Shown here in pieces: positions 11,576-23,400 of a stretch of 64,000 nucleotides of DNA. Positions within the stretch are counted from its first letter, which is position 1; the number at the start of each line of letters is the position of its first letter. The position numbers and the translations under genes are program-made. Source of the stretch: Archilochus colubris (lineage: Eukaryota > Chordata > Aves > Apodiformes > Trochilidae); contig CM041083.1 of the NCBI GenBank assembly GCA_023079485.1, positions 154,088,552 to 154,152,551 of the forward strand, in the 5' to 3' direction. Below the pieces are notes generated by a model. That model made no database searches. It saw nothing but the letters and a program-made list of their open reading frames with translations, and was not told the origin of the DNA.

Positions 11576-11637
11576 TTGATGGTTGGACTTAATGATCTTA
11601 GAAGTCTTTACCAGCCTTAATCATTTTATGCTTCTAT
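11576..11637 (+). mobile_element. CR1 LINE 3' tail scrap
   Basis: The sequence GGTTGGACTTAATGATCTTA followed by AGAAGTCTTTACCAGCCTTAA and ending in CTTCTATGA matches the 3' terminus of the CR1 group whose tails read TTGGACTxGATGATCTTAxA. Only about 60 bp of 3' untranslated tail remain. Confidence 0.7.
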
Positions 11638-13242
11638 GAGGACTAGATTCTCTTTTGGTAAAAAATAATGAAGCATCATTGATTTCTACATCACCTACAT
11701 TTCTAGAATGGATTAGAAACTATTATTAAGACTGAATTACTGACTGCACTCTCACTCAAATTCGCAGCGCCAATAAGAGAAACACCCCTTTTGAGAGCAA
11801 AAAACCCAACCCAATCAGCAGATGCCTTTAGGTCTAAAGGTTTTAAATTACTCCAAATCAATCTCAACTTCAAGCATTTTTCTTGGCTAGGATTGCACAT
11901 GAGTATGTATCTAAGTGATTTTTTATTTTTTTTTTTTTTAATCAAGGTCTCCATGTAGAACAAAGACTATTCAAAAGAAAGTTTATAACTGTATAAAATA
12001 ATCAAATACTCAGCATGGATTTCTGAAACATGCCTGACCAACCTTCTTGCCTAAAAAAGTTTTTATTTACATCCTCTTATTGGTTAGGTGATGTACAGTG
12101 AATGCCTGTCACAGTATCTCTGTATGGATATGTTTTTACCAGGAAGCTCTAATTGGGCTCATTACCTGTCCCTGACTGGCAAATAGAACATGACTTCTCC
12201 TTTCAGGAAAGACTATTCTTCCTGAAAAGACTATGTTCAGTCCCTGCATCACACCTGTCATACAAGATATTCCACCATATGTCTGAAAACACAGTGAGAT
12301 CCTAGTCTTCAATTGCATTCAGTTAAATAGTATGTACTCCAGCTTTGGGCAAATCTTCTGACATGGGAAACACTTGGCCACTAATTTATTCTTCCTAATA
12401 GTTTTGCATGCTGTCTGCATTTGTTTGGAGTACTTGGGGTGCACCACTATTTGTGCTGATTTTATAGGGAAAATCGTAAGGGCTTTCCACATCACCGTGT
12501 CCCCACAATGTTCTCCACTTCTCTTCAATTTATGAAAACTCTGCATTGACACACCTAGTGTAATGTATAAAGAGTGCAAAAGAGTACTTTTCAATGCAAA
12601 TACATGAGAGGAGAGTCTGCAGGTTTTAAAGACAACTTTTTGTCTTCCATGACTTCTTTAACTCAAAACTGGGAAAGCAGTATCTGTAAAATATCAGACT
12701 ATTTATAATGGATTAAGTACACAAGGTTTCCTGAGAAGCAGAACAGCAGTCCCTAATTGTTCCTATGGAGGAAGAATTTGTAGAGTAAGACAAGTGTTTT
12801 CACAAACCGCTGCAGGATGCAGCTCCCAGAGTATGATGAAGAAAATGGGAAATCTTACTTGAATATCTTTATCCATCTTACAAAACTTACTTCAGTGATT
12901 CACTGTAAGCAGTTTTGTAAGTTATTTACTATAATTGCATAGTACTTAGTGTTCACAAGATAGTAAATATTGCAAAAATCCAGATATCAAATTATCATTT
13001 CAGGAAAAATAAATCTTCAGTATTATGCATGCTACTTATGGTAATTTTGGTAAATTCTCTATTGGTGTTCTTGGTTTTAAATTGTGCCAACTCGAATGTT
13101 TCTAAGGAGCTGAACAGTGGACTTAAATTTTGATCACAAGATTCTTTATGACTAACACTACAGTATTTATTAGTGGGAATTATAAAGTTTGTGATGATAA
13201 AGATAATTAAATCTATACAATTATAGGAAGGAAAGTTCATAT
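11638..13242. other. Unique AT-rich DNA, nothing recognised
   Basis: About 1.6 kb without a recognisable feature. A poly-T tract lies near 11925-11939. Confidence 0.5.
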
Positions 13243-13275
13243 AATCATAGAATGACTTGGGTTGACAGGACCATA
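13243..13275 (-). mobile_element. CR1 LINE 3' tail scrap
   Basis: AATCATAGAATGACTTGGGT followed by TGACAGGACC is the reverse complement of a CR1 terminus (GG..CCAAxxCATTCTATGATT). Only about 33 bp can be supported. Confidence 0.5.
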
Positions 13276-13404
13276 GGAAATTTTGCAGCTGCTATGTTAG
13301 AAAAAGCTGAACAATCGCAGCCAAACTATGTCCCCCCCCATCTCCAGGATCCAAAATATGCAATCTGGTCTACACACAAAGAAGCAAATCTCCTCATCAC
13401 AGGC

Positions 13405-13510
13405 AACATGTTCTAGTTGGCCCTGCTTGATCAGAAGGAGAGGAGCAGATGACCTTCTGATATTCCCTTCCAGCATCAACCATTCTGTGAATTCATGATT
13501 CTGTGTTTCT
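13405..13510 (+). mobile_element. CR1 LINE 3' tail fragment
   Basis: CTAGTTGGCCCTGCTTGATC near 13413, GAGCAGATGACCTTCTGATA near 13443 and CCCTTCCAGCATCAACCATT near 13465, with a terminal TGATTCTGTG near 13496, follow the order of a CR1 3' untranslated tail in the plus orientation. No coding part is retained. It lies 130 bp from a CR1 scrap in the opposite orientation, so these are two separate insertions. Confidence 0.7.
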
Positions 13511-16500
13511 TTTGGAGAAAAAATAGAATGGAGGCACCTCAGACTTTGCACTTGCAACGTTTTAATATTAGGCACATAAGCTGAAGTAAGTGGCAAGTGG
13601 AAACAAACTAATAATAATATTAAGATAATAATTTAATATAATATTTACTAATAGATATATCTCACTCTTTAATAACATCAGCCAGGCAAAAATGCAAAAA
13701 TTGAAAATGGAAATGAACTCAGTAACTAGAGCAGGACTCTCCAAGGAAGAAACAAGCAGATAAGGGATGTAGCAATTCATGAAGCAATTTCTGGGCTCTC
13801 TTTCCAGAAGGGTGCCACTGCTGCTCATGCAGGTATCTAAAAGTGATGTTCACTCCAGGAGTTTCTAACAGCCTCTGAGAGAGAATCTTACTCAGAAGGT
13901 GTTTACACTTATTATCTTCAGCTGACTCTTAATTCAGAGTTAGGACTTGCCAAGCACTTCTCCTGCTGGCACCAGGGAAAGCATTTCCATCTGGTAGCTC
14001 AGCAAACAGAGGCACTAATTTGTGCAGCAGTTGGGATGGAAGGTGTCCAAAACCTCTCCTGAGTGGGGGACTGCTCAGTACTGGCAGTGATGTGTGTCAG
14101 GGAATGGTTCCCAGATGCAACAGAAGCAACTACCCCAGCACATCAGAAACCTCTCTAACTCAGATCAGACTCTGCAGGGAGGACACAGATATCCAGCATG
14201 TAGTGGCTTGCCTGTGGAAGGTTTCAACTATCTGTCAAGATATAAAGTTAGCCCACTGTATGTGGAGGTGAGAAGAAGACTACACATGGGTTTTTTTATT
14301 TATTTAATACTCCTCTACCTTTCTTCAGTGACAGATACAGATAAGCAGATAAGTCTCTCCAGAGAGACTTTATTTCACTCCCAGTTAGCAGTAATTATTT
14401 CATACATCTTCAAGTCATGCATTAATACAAAGAGAGAAAAGAAAAAAAGCACCAGTTTTTCATCGGTAAGTTGTTTGGTTTTGGTTTTGTTTTTTGGTTG
14501 GTTGGTTGTGTTTTGTTTCGGGGTTTTTTGGGATTTGTTTGTTTGGTTTTGTTCGGGTTTTTTTTGAAAGGTATCAGGTAGTTTTTACTCAAAAAAAACC
14601 AAAGGCTGTGGCTGAATTGGCTTTTCCTTGAATTCATTTTTTATTTCATTAAACGTATCTATCAGCTGCCTGTTAAAATTTAAAGCAATTCATGCAATCT
14701 TAACTTTGCTTTTGTTGGATACCAACAAAAAATACATAATCCTCTGGAAGCACAGAGTTTAAAAAAAAACAACACAACAAAAAAGCACAAAAAAGCACAA
14801 AAAGCACATGAACATCTCCTTCAGTTGTCCTAAAAAAAAAAAAAAATCTTCTACAGTGACAGTAAGAACTATGTTTTTCTCTGTAGAACTTCTATTAGGA
14901 TGCAAACTTACATGAAAATTTCCATTCATCTGCTTTAGGTCTCTGATTGGAAGAAAACAAACAAACAAATAAACAAATAAATAACATTTTTTCTCCCTTG
15001 GATGAAATAAAAATTTCACCATCTGTAGTAAAAGGACATATGAAACAGCATCTGCTAAAATTAACTAAGCATAGATAGACAAATTGACAAGCCTAGGCAA
15101 CTCATGCCCAACAATCTTAAGGGAAGTAACAAATTACTGTCCTAGTAACATAATTGTTTGTATCTTCTGAATGACAGACTTATTAAGAAGAACTGAATAG
15201 ATGAATTACCTCCAAACCAGTGATTTTAATTTTTTAATAACTCATAAAGAAACTGGAGACGTTTAAAAGGTTCAGAGAACATTAAAACGGTAGCAATATT
15301 TGCATTACAATGAAGAAAAGGCCCAGGAAGCCATGGACTGCTAAGGTGGATGTTTGTCTTTGATAAGGTAACTGATTTGTGGGTATGAACAAAAAATCAG
15401 AAACAAAACTTCAGGCAAAAAAATTAGGTTATGTATATGGAAACCCCTATTTCCAGCAAAAACTTGATACTGGCAAAGTTCTTCTACCTTTGGAATAAGT
15501 GATTTCAGAAATGCTCTTTTTATCCCTGCCTGGCAGAGCTGCTTTTATTACTATTGGCTTTCTCACAATTTGTCGTGTTCAAAGCATACATCATCTGGGA
15601 CCAAAGTGACCATAACATCTAGGGATATTCAGATTGACAGAGCAAAGATGGATTATTTTGATGATTCTTTCAGTGAATGGAATATGCCTTATCTGAAATA
15701 AAAAAAAAATAAAATGTTGAAATAATTTATTTAATTCCTTGAGAATTCATTGTCTTGGAAAACCACCAACATATAGAAAAGAGATGAAAGAAGACTCAGC
15801 AGCCATGTATTCAAATTAAGTATCAAGTATTAAAATAAAAAAAGGAAGGCCAGCTCAGCTCCACAGAGTATCAATCACATTGTTTGGCTTAGCTTATTTT
15901 GAAGAAGCTGAATTTAGCTTTCTGCTGGGCCATATATTGTATTCTTATACCCTTAAATTAATTTTTTCTACACATTATTTTGGAGCAGAATCATGAATAA
16001 AGAGAAGACTATTGCTTGCTTGTCAGAGAGGTTTTTTTATATGAACATATGGCATACATGCTGTTTGCCTAATATGATGGCCTGCAAAGGTTTCTAAATG
16101 TGCAGACCTTCTTGAGGAATACCAAACCTGACACACTTAGGATCCAAAATAACACTGGAAAGAAGGAAGCTGTTATGCAACAGTTTCAATTTGATTATTA
16201 ACATGACTTTTCTAGACTAGATTTTTTAAGTACCAAGACTAAAAATAACTACTTTGCATCATATATATTTTGTAGATTTTTTTTTTTTTTTGCTAATATA
16301 AGATTTTAAGTGCAAAATCAGGCCTCTGCTGTCATCCTAAGGCTGCACTCCTCTCTACTACAGTTTTAGTATAGTGCCAAAGACAGCTGATTCTACACAG
16401 GCCTACTTGTTCTCACTGCATACTGGTCAAACTAATGCATAAATCCAATGGGTATTCCATCACAAATGCATACAGATATGCTGAAGCTAAAACTGCTTTG

Positions 16501-18198
16501 ACAAGAGTCTTGTTAGGGAAACATTCTTGTTGTAAAGCTGCAGTCTAGCATAGACAAATCCATAGAAAGCAAGACCAACAATCCCAGTCCTGGGACCTTG
16601 AAGATCCAATAGAAAGCCTAAGGCTTGTGACTAGCAATGGCAATACCAAATTTCGGGGCTGCAAAGCTACAATTCATGCAGAATTCTATAAAAAATCCTC
16701 AAAATATGGTCTCCAAATGAAACCTGAGAAGAACTGAATAAAGAGAAACTCCTTTTTGCATATTCTATGTGGTTGTTCTACAAATAAAAGTACTACTGTG
16801 AGTTTTAGATTGGTTCTGTGAAAATCTTTTACCTTCAGGTATTTTATGAGTGTTTCTCATCTAATCAGTTATCTACATCTTATGTTTCTGCAGTTATCCA
16901 TTCTTATCAAAACAGAAAACACATACTTAATAGAAATACTTTTAAAAAGCATTTTTATATATTTAAAAAATAATTCTGATTTCCAGTTCCAGTCTCTCCT
17001 GTCTCCTTCTTACACCATGCTTTCTGCAGACTGAAATGAAGAGTGAAAAAACATGCATGAAGTGCAATGACCTCTGTTACACTGGAGGTCAGATCTGGTC
17101 ATTTAAGCCCTTCAGGCTTTAACTCAAGCAAATCTCTATGAAATCTATGAGGTTTCAAAAAATATTTTACTGTGGTAAATGGCTGTCTCCCAGAGAAACT
17201 TGCAAGTAGGTAATAACTAAAGATTGATTGCTTAAACCTTAAATCTAAATATCCTTATCTATCATCAGATACTTAAGATTAATCGTACTTACTTAAAGAT
17301 AGCTATCTAACAGTTTATGCTATATCTTGCAGTTACAACACTTTTGGGATGATGAAATTCTTTCTTGAAGTTCTTAAAGAACTTCAGGCTGTTATTAAAT
17401 ATCTAGACAACAAAATGCTTAACTGAAACAGTAACATACCTCTTACATTACAGGGTGTGATTGTATTTTTGTTTAGATATATTCATGGTCGTTGGGATGG
17501 GTTTTTTAGGGTTGTTTGGTTTTTGTTTTCTTCTGGATGTCTGCTGACACTGATTTGCAGTAATGGACCATTTGAAAAGCTAAATAGTCTTTTTAAATGT
17601 GTATTCTATTCATTCAGTACAAAATATCAGTAACAGAATCAGGGCATTTCCTTTTCTCATAAGTAGCAAAGTAAAACTGAGATTCTGCATAATATCTTGA
17701 ATTCTTTAAGTTCCTCAATGTAAACAAGCAGTATTTCTAACAGTGCATTTTACAGGGAAACAATATATTGAACATCTCATTTAAAAAGGCACTGTTATAC
17801 AAAGTTCAAGTTACTGCTATTAATACCACTAATATCTGTAATAATTACAATAAAGAAGCCTCGCTGACAAATAGGAGATATTTGTGTGGGTTTTCTAGTG
17901 CTGGAACTGCATACTTTTAGAAATAACTCTGCACACAACCCATGAGTTATAAAACAAAAAGACTAATCCACACAGGCTATTATGTCTCTCCTGTTGTATT
18001 CCCATAAGTGTCATACAGGTAATTTTGACCTCCTTTAATTTCCAGTATCTGACATAATGAACATATTTTGGCTGAAACTCAACAACAGCCTACTCAAATG
18101 CCATAGATGGCAAAACCTGTGGTTTAGAGTCGTAAGTACAAGATCCCTTTACAAAACTGTGACTGACGACTGAACACTCAGAAGAACAGCTGAAAATA
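13511..18198. other. Unique AT-rich DNA with low-complexity tracts
   Basis: About 4.7 kb with no established gene. A somewhat GC-richer segment at 13980-14290 has two overlapping open frames (14020-14271 and 14094-14567) with no domain I recognise. A T/G-rich tract follows at 14466-14572. An AAAC/AAAT-rich patch lies at 14955-14985. A small perfect inverted repeat, GAAGTTCTTAAAGAACTTC, lies at 17367-17385. Confidence 0.5.
14466..14572. repeat. T/G-rich low-complexity tract
   Basis: Runs of T separated by GG, GGG and GGGG, with three tandem GGTT units near 14497. The long frames read through this tract on both strands are artefacts of its composition. Confidence 0.8.
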
Positions 18199-18203
18199 GA
18201 AGG
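18199..18203. repeat. Target-site duplication, left copy (GAAGG)
   Basis: Immediately precedes the TGTGAGAG start of the LTR and is repeated exactly at 19926-19930. Confidence 0.8.
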
Positions 18204-18312
18204 TGTGAGAGTTTGATCTCACTGGTTTGAAGTTGTCTCAAAAGAACAATTTTAAAGTGAATAGCCCTGGCTAGGGTGGAAGAACTGGCCTGGCCAGATC
18301 TGAGCAGGCGGT

Positions 18313-18634
18313 GACACCCAGAAAGAGATAAGAGCTAAGAACTGACTACTGGGTGGAGACTGCTCTCCTTTTCTGCATTGCAGGAGGCCTGCAATGTTTG
18401 GACATCCCTCCAGGCACGATTGCCCTGGCCAGGGTGGAGGAAGCTCCTTGATTGTACTGATGCTGATGTACCTGGCTGAGGGGGCTAGAATGCAGCAGGG
18501 GGTAACACCTGGAAAGAGATAAGAGCTGTGTGCTGGAAGCCCCCCCTCCAGACAGCCTGTCTGCAATGGCTCTGATGCCAATGGACCTGTCTTCTGTGGC
18601 AGCAGAACAGAGGAGACACCTGGAAGGAGATAAG
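18313..18634 (+). promoter_or_regulatory. U3 repeat block with three AGATAAG (GATA-type) motifs
   Basis: AGATAAG occurs at 18326-18332, 18517-18523 and 18628-18634, each inside a longer repeated context (ACACCy.GGAAAGAGATAAGA). The last two units also share a downstream block, CAGCCTGTCTGCAATGGCTC, at about 18555 and 18688. The motif matches the WGATAR consensus bound by GATA zinc-finger factors. Repeated elements of this kind upstream of an LTR TATA box usually act as the viral enhancer. Binding and activity are inference. Confidence 0.5.
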
Positions 18635-18777
18635 AACGGATGAGTGGAGGGGGAACTGCACCCTTCTGCTGCAGCTCCCCTCCAGGCAGCCTGTCTGCAA
18701 TGGCTCTGATGCCAATGCCCCTGGCTTCTGTGGCAGTGACTGACAGCTGCCCCTTTGGAACAAAAGGAACTCAGGGG

Positions 18778-18784
18778 TATATAT
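18778..18784 (+). promoter_or_regulatory. TATA box of the split LTR (TATATAT)
   Basis: Preceded by CAGGGG and followed by GGCTG. It lies downstream of the GATA-motif repeats and about 85 bases before the CR1 insertion, so the CR1 sits just inside the predicted R/U5 region. Confidence 0.6.
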
Positions 18785-18867
18785 GGCTGTCCATGCTGGG
18801 GCTCTTTGGTCAACTCTTGACCCACCACCATCTCGCATCGGGCCCTGTCCAGAATGAGCACCATTTT

Positions 18868-19623
18868 CATAGAATCATAGAATTGGCTGGGTTGGAAGGG
18901 ACCTCAGAGATCATCGAGTCCAACCCTTTTACCACCGTTGCGGTTGCTAGACTATGGCACTGAGTGCCACATCCAGTCTCTTTTTAAATATCTCCAGGGA
19001 TGGAGAATCCACTACTTCCCTGGGCAGCCCATTCCAATGCTGGATCACTCTCTCCGTAAAGAAATTCTTTCTAATATCTAACCTAAATTTCCCCTGGCAC
19101 AGCTTAAGACCATGCCCTCTTGTCTTGTTGAAAGTCGTCTGGCAAAAGAGACCAACGTCCACACGGTTACAACCTCCTTTCAGGTAGTTGTAGACAGCGA
19201 TGAGGTCTCCCCTGAGCCTCCTCTTCTTAAGGCTGAACAGCCCCAGCTCTCTCAGCCTCTCCTCATAGGGTCTGTGCTCGAGTCCCTTCACCAGCCTGGT
19301 TGCCCTCCTTTGGACCTGCTCCAAGACCTCAATATCCTTCCTGAACTGAGGGGCCCAGAACTGGACACAGTACTCGAGGTGTGGCCTCACAGGGCTGAGT
19401 ATAGGGGCAGAATCACTTCCTTGGACCTGATGGCCACGCTGTTCCTGATACAGGCCAGGATGCCATTGGCTTTCTTGGCCACCTGGGCACACTGCTGGCT
19501 CATGTTCAGCTTCCTGTCAATCCAGACTCCCAGGTCCCTTTCTGCCTGGCTGCTCTCCAGCCACTCTGTGCCCAGCCTGTAGCGCTGCATGGGGTTGTTG
19601 TGGCCAAAGTGCAGGACCCGGCA
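18868..19623 (-). mobile_element. CR1 LINE fragment nested in the LTR
   Basis: A 5'-truncated CR1 inserted antisense into the LTR. Its 3' end is at 18868 (plus-strand CATAGAATCATAGAAT, the reverse of the ATTCTATGATTCTATG tail). Going upstream on the minus strand come the short 3' tail, then the end of the reverse transcriptase frame (18947 up to about 19400). That frame has the conserved stretches [58 protein letters not shown] and [19 protein letters not shown]. The preceding part, with [19 protein letters not shown], is in another frame, so one frameshift lies near 19390-19420. The copy breaks off at GCCGGGTCCTGC before the catalytic motifs. It is the best preserved CR1 here by similarity to the consensus I remember, hence probably among the youngest. 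It gives a minimum age order: LTR first, then CR1. Confidence 0.92.
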
Positions 19624-19682
19624 TGAAAAAGAAGAAAGAAATTTTGAAGAAACTCGTTGGGCAGCTGGACCCCTGGTGGTGA

Positions 19683-19690
<8 letters not shown>

Positions 19691-19720
<30 letters not shown>
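19691..19720. repeat. (CT)15 microsatellite in the LTR
   Basis: A perfect CT run within a longer pyrimidine-rich region (about 19682-19805) of the LTR between the CR1 insertion and the polyadenylation signal. Confidence 0.95.
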
Positions 19721-19723
<3 letters not shown>

Positions 19724-19830
19724 CGTCTTTCTTTCCACTTTCTTACCCTTTTTCTCCACTTTTCTCTCTCTCTTATATGGTCTTTTCCTCTCTCCCTCTT
19801 TTGCCTGGCTCTGTAGTTTTTCTTGTGTCA

Positions 19831-19836
19831 AATAAA
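19831..19836 (+). promoter_or_regulatory. Polyadenylation signal AATAAA of the split LTR
   Basis: AATAAA followed by GTCTGCTTG, about 90 bases before the LTR end. This is a typical R/U5 arrangement and supports the plus orientation. Confidence 0.65.
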
Positions 19837-19925
19837 GTCTGCTTGCACCCGACCCTTCTACAGTTAGTCTTTGTTTTGCGGATCCAAAACAAAACTAAAT
19901 TTTAATGTTACATCGAACCGTAACA

Positions 19926-19930
19926 GAAGG
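19926..19930. repeat. Target-site duplication, right copy (GAAGG)
   Basis: Directly follows the terminal ACA of the LTR and is identical to 18199-18203. Confidence 0.8.
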
Positions 19931-20163
19931 TATTTATGGAATCAAACAAAGAATATAGTATAAGGAAAGAATTTAGAATTTAACTTTAAATGTAACTAAA
20001 GTCATAAATAAGAGCAGCTCAAACCACTTTCGTTATAAGAGAAAGGATAAAATTACAAGAAACCTTGGGAAAAAAAGGATTGGGAACTGTTACAGAGAAG
20101 AAATAGGTCTTTATCAGAACACTCTACTTCTTCCTCTACCTGTTTTTTTTAAATTATTTATTA

Positions 20164-20448
20164 ATAGAATCTTAGAACAGTGCAGGTTGGAAGGGATCTC
20201 AAAGAACAATGTAGTCCAACTTTTTGTGGCAAAGGGAGTCTAGATGAGATTATCACCGTCTTGACAATCTCAAATGATGGGGACTGCACTGCATCGCTTG
20301 GGAGGTTGTTCCAGTTACTGATTGCTCTCACTGTAAAAAATTTATTTCTTAAATCCAGATGAAATGTTTCCCAGTGTAACTTTCCCATTATCTTTTCTTC
20401 ACTATGTCAGTCTTTGTGAAGAAATTCTTCTTTGTAGCCACCCTGCTT
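20164..20448 (-). mobile_element. CR1 LINE, 3' end fragment
   Basis: Plus-strand ATAGAATCTTAGAACAGTGC and GGTTGGAAGGGATCTCAAAG are the reverse of a CR1 tail. Minus-strand translation of about 20200-20385 gives HLDLRNKFFTVRAISNWNNL and PSDAVQSPSFEIVKT, the divergent CR1 C-terminus (compare RxFFTxRVxxHWNxLP..SPSLExFK). Beyond 20390 the match becomes weak, and similarity fades near 20448. It is inactive and truncated. Confidence 0.85.
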
Positions 20449-23400
20449 GACATTCTGTGGAATTATTCAAGAATGTAATGACCACTCAAACCCATGTTTT
20501 ATGTGTGCCCCCCCCAAATATACTCTATTTTACAGCAATTTTTCCTCTGTGCTTGTTTTGCATTTTTTATGATCAACCAATTGGGAGAAGAATTATTCAT
20601 TAACTACCTTGTATATGTATAGTGTCTAGCACAAGGAGTTCCCAGTCTCTTTTTTGCTTTAGACTATACATAAGCCAATACAACTAAAGTCAAGATGCTA
20701 ATGAAGACTAAGAAGTATATAAACATAGCAAGAAAGTATCTACTTTCATGGCATATTTCTGGCTTGAGGCAGTATCAATCATGAGTTAACTGAAACAAAG
20801 TTCACCTAATTAAGGTTTGCATATTCTTGAGCAAAGCAGGTAATTCTCGAAATAAAAGTTTAATTGAACATGGTTTTAGTAATGTTTCTTCTGCTACCAA
20901 ATCTTTACATCTCTCACTACTCCTTACATCAACACAGCAAAAATTATTCCTGCAGATGTTTTGCTTTCTGTCCTATCTGCAAGCATTGTGGGTAGCCAGA
21001 CTGAGAGGACAGGATGTAAACAAAGCATATCCAGTTATAATTTATCTTGCTTTATGTGCTCAAAAATACAAGAAGGCTGAATGAACTAAATGCTGAACTA
21101 ATTTACAATTATGTCTTAGTAGGTACTGATTCTGGTCCATAGTGCATAAGCACTGGGTAAAATGAGAAAACTCAGACTAATAAATAGTGCACTGCTTAAA
21201 GCAACAGAAATCAGTCCTTCCGGAAGACTAAGTACAAATTAGAAGATGCCTATCAAATTAACCATGCTTCAGGCAAGCAAAAAAATGGAATGGATTATAA
21301 ATACAGGAATTAATACTATAACTTCTTCTCCCTTTTTAATTTTAAAGCCCTAATTACAAATTATTGTGAAGATATTACAAAAAAAACATTGCTGTTTTAT
21401 TGTCTCTCTGCACCAGGAAGCAGATAGAGCATAACAGCATTTACTTACACAACAGAAAATGTTACTCTTGAAACATCCCATGTAGCATTGATTTAGTAAC
21501 ATATACAATTTGGTTTTGAATGATGGTTAATGGGTTTTGGAGTTGCCTGAATTTTGTTTATAAAACTCTGGAAAAAAAGAGCTGTAACAGTCTGTTATTA
21601 CCCTGTCTCAGGAAATGTAGAGCTAACTGAGCCCTTTTGTCATTCTCTAGCCTGCTATCCCTTGCAAACAATCTCTTTATAAAACTAGGAAGGCAATCCC
21701 TTATTAGTATTTTTTTTTCCCTAATATCTAATTATTTTTGTGAAAATTAGCAATTTTTCTTGATAAACTGGTAGGTTGTCCTCATCATCTTTCCAACAGT
21801 CTTATATATATTTTGAAGACTAGGATTGATTTTTTGTTCTTGAGGGTGAAAATTACTTTTTTTTTTAGTTTTTGATGATTTTGAATATTCTCTGGCCTCC
21901 TACAATTGATCTACAATGATAATAAAACATAAAACTGAAAACAAAAGGCCAGATTCCGCCCAAACACTTAGTGCTGTTGAGTTGAACTGATGGCTTACTG
22001 TGATTTTAACATTGCAGTGTGGTGTTTCCTTCTTTGTTTTTTGTTGTTGTTTTTTTTTAATTACATTATTAATTCTTATTTAGTGTTTTCTAAAGCATTT
22101 TCATCATAGCAGTGATTTCTTATCTTACAGAAAAAAATTTAAATATTTGACAGTGTTTGGTCCTTTAAAATCTGTACTAGCTGCTATTTTTGCCTTGAAG
22201 AATAATATCTTTTTTAAAAATACATTAGTTATAGAGAAAGTAAAGCTATGACAATTGATCTTTTTTCCCCCCTCCTTTCTCCTGTTCTTTTCCATTTAAA
22301 CAAAATATTTTTTTCCACTGAATTTCAGCTGTCCTTTCTGAGTTCTTAGAAATAACTGCAATGGTTTTGAAAGTCAACTAGATATGTATATCAAGCAGAA
22401 GTGACAAAGCCATCAAATAAATATATAACTGTTACTTGTAAATCATCTTCCTTATGACGTCCTTCACCGGGTTTCCTAGTGTAAAATTCTCCTAATAAAT
22501 CTGACCAAACTATTGGCAAAAATGCTTTTGTGTTTATTTGTCAGGTAGATTCTGCTTCTTTTTCTGGTAGTACACAATTCTCAAAGTGGCTGAGTGATCA
22601 TAAAAATCAAATCCTTGTTGGCAACATCAGCTTTAGATTATCTGTTGACTCACACTATTTAATCACAACTCCTCAAGTCAGTACCATCACTTGCAGGATC
22701 AAAGATCATGTGAGCCTCCATGTTGTCAGCTCTCACTCCTAGACCTAGGTAATCACATTTGATACTTTCTAAAAATTTACTTCAAAAAATCCACCTACAC
22801 TCTTAAAAAAATTCACCTATATTTCATTAGTTTTACGTTCAATTAAGTGACCATAATTAAACCATCCTTCTGGGGGTCACATAAAGTCTTCATTTGCTAC
22901 AGAGTACCTCCAAGCTATCACTTTGGGAAGGGGATAGAAAAAGGAAATAGAGGAGTTATTAGAGAGCTACACAAAACAAGAGCAGAAACTGAGGTTCCAT
23001 GTTAAGAATTAACTTAGAAATATTTTCAGTGTTCAGATTCTGCAAAGAGCAGGGCATTCTACGTGGAGCTGTGCTAATAAAAAAGCTATCCTCAGCACAA
23101 AAGGAGTGATAGCTGGGTAGATTCATTTTCACATTCTGTGGGCTGCAATATTTGCAAGAACAAGGCAGTAAAATATTATTTTAGGAAAAAAATACCATCC
23201 CACTGAAACCTCCATTAAAATCAAATCTTTATTTTCTAGAAGACAGATTGCTCAATCAACCATTGCAGTTTAAACACGATCCACATTATGTCTTGCCCCT
23301 ACCTATGTAATAAAAATGTGCTAAAAGTGCTAAGGGCAGTAGTCATTTGTTAGAAAAATGAGCCATTTAAGCTCACACATGTCACTCCATCAACCAGAGA

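Larger units (their letters stand above)
18204..19925 (+). mobile_element. Solo ERV LTR, split by a nested CR1
   Basis: The LTR runs from TGTGAGAGTTTGATCTC at 18204 to CGAACCGTAACA at 19925 and is flanked by a 5-bp direct duplication, GAAGG. A CR1 fragment occupies 18868-19623; without it the LTR is about 966 bp. The U3 half (18204-18867) contains partly repeated blocks, each carrying an ACACCyrGAAxGAGATAAGA motif, and ends near a TATA box at 18778. The right half (19624-19925) has a CT-rich tract, a polyadenylation signal at 19831 and a U5-like tail. This order fixes the plus orientation. No internal retroviral genes remain, so it is a solo LTR. Several 100-170 codon frames on the minus strand inside the U3 repeats are composition artefacts. 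Confidence 0.85.

Noticed and set aside
14020..14567. Possible exon ending in a GGAG/GTGAGAAG donor-like site near 14270
   Set aside because: Two competing frames, neither with recognisable protein features, no matching acceptor, and one runs on into a T/G tract.
18252..18870. Three overlapping minus-strand frames of 109-174 codons
   Set aside because: They arise from the repeated U3 blocks of an LTR. The similar peptide pieces in different frames reflect DNA repeats, not a protein family.
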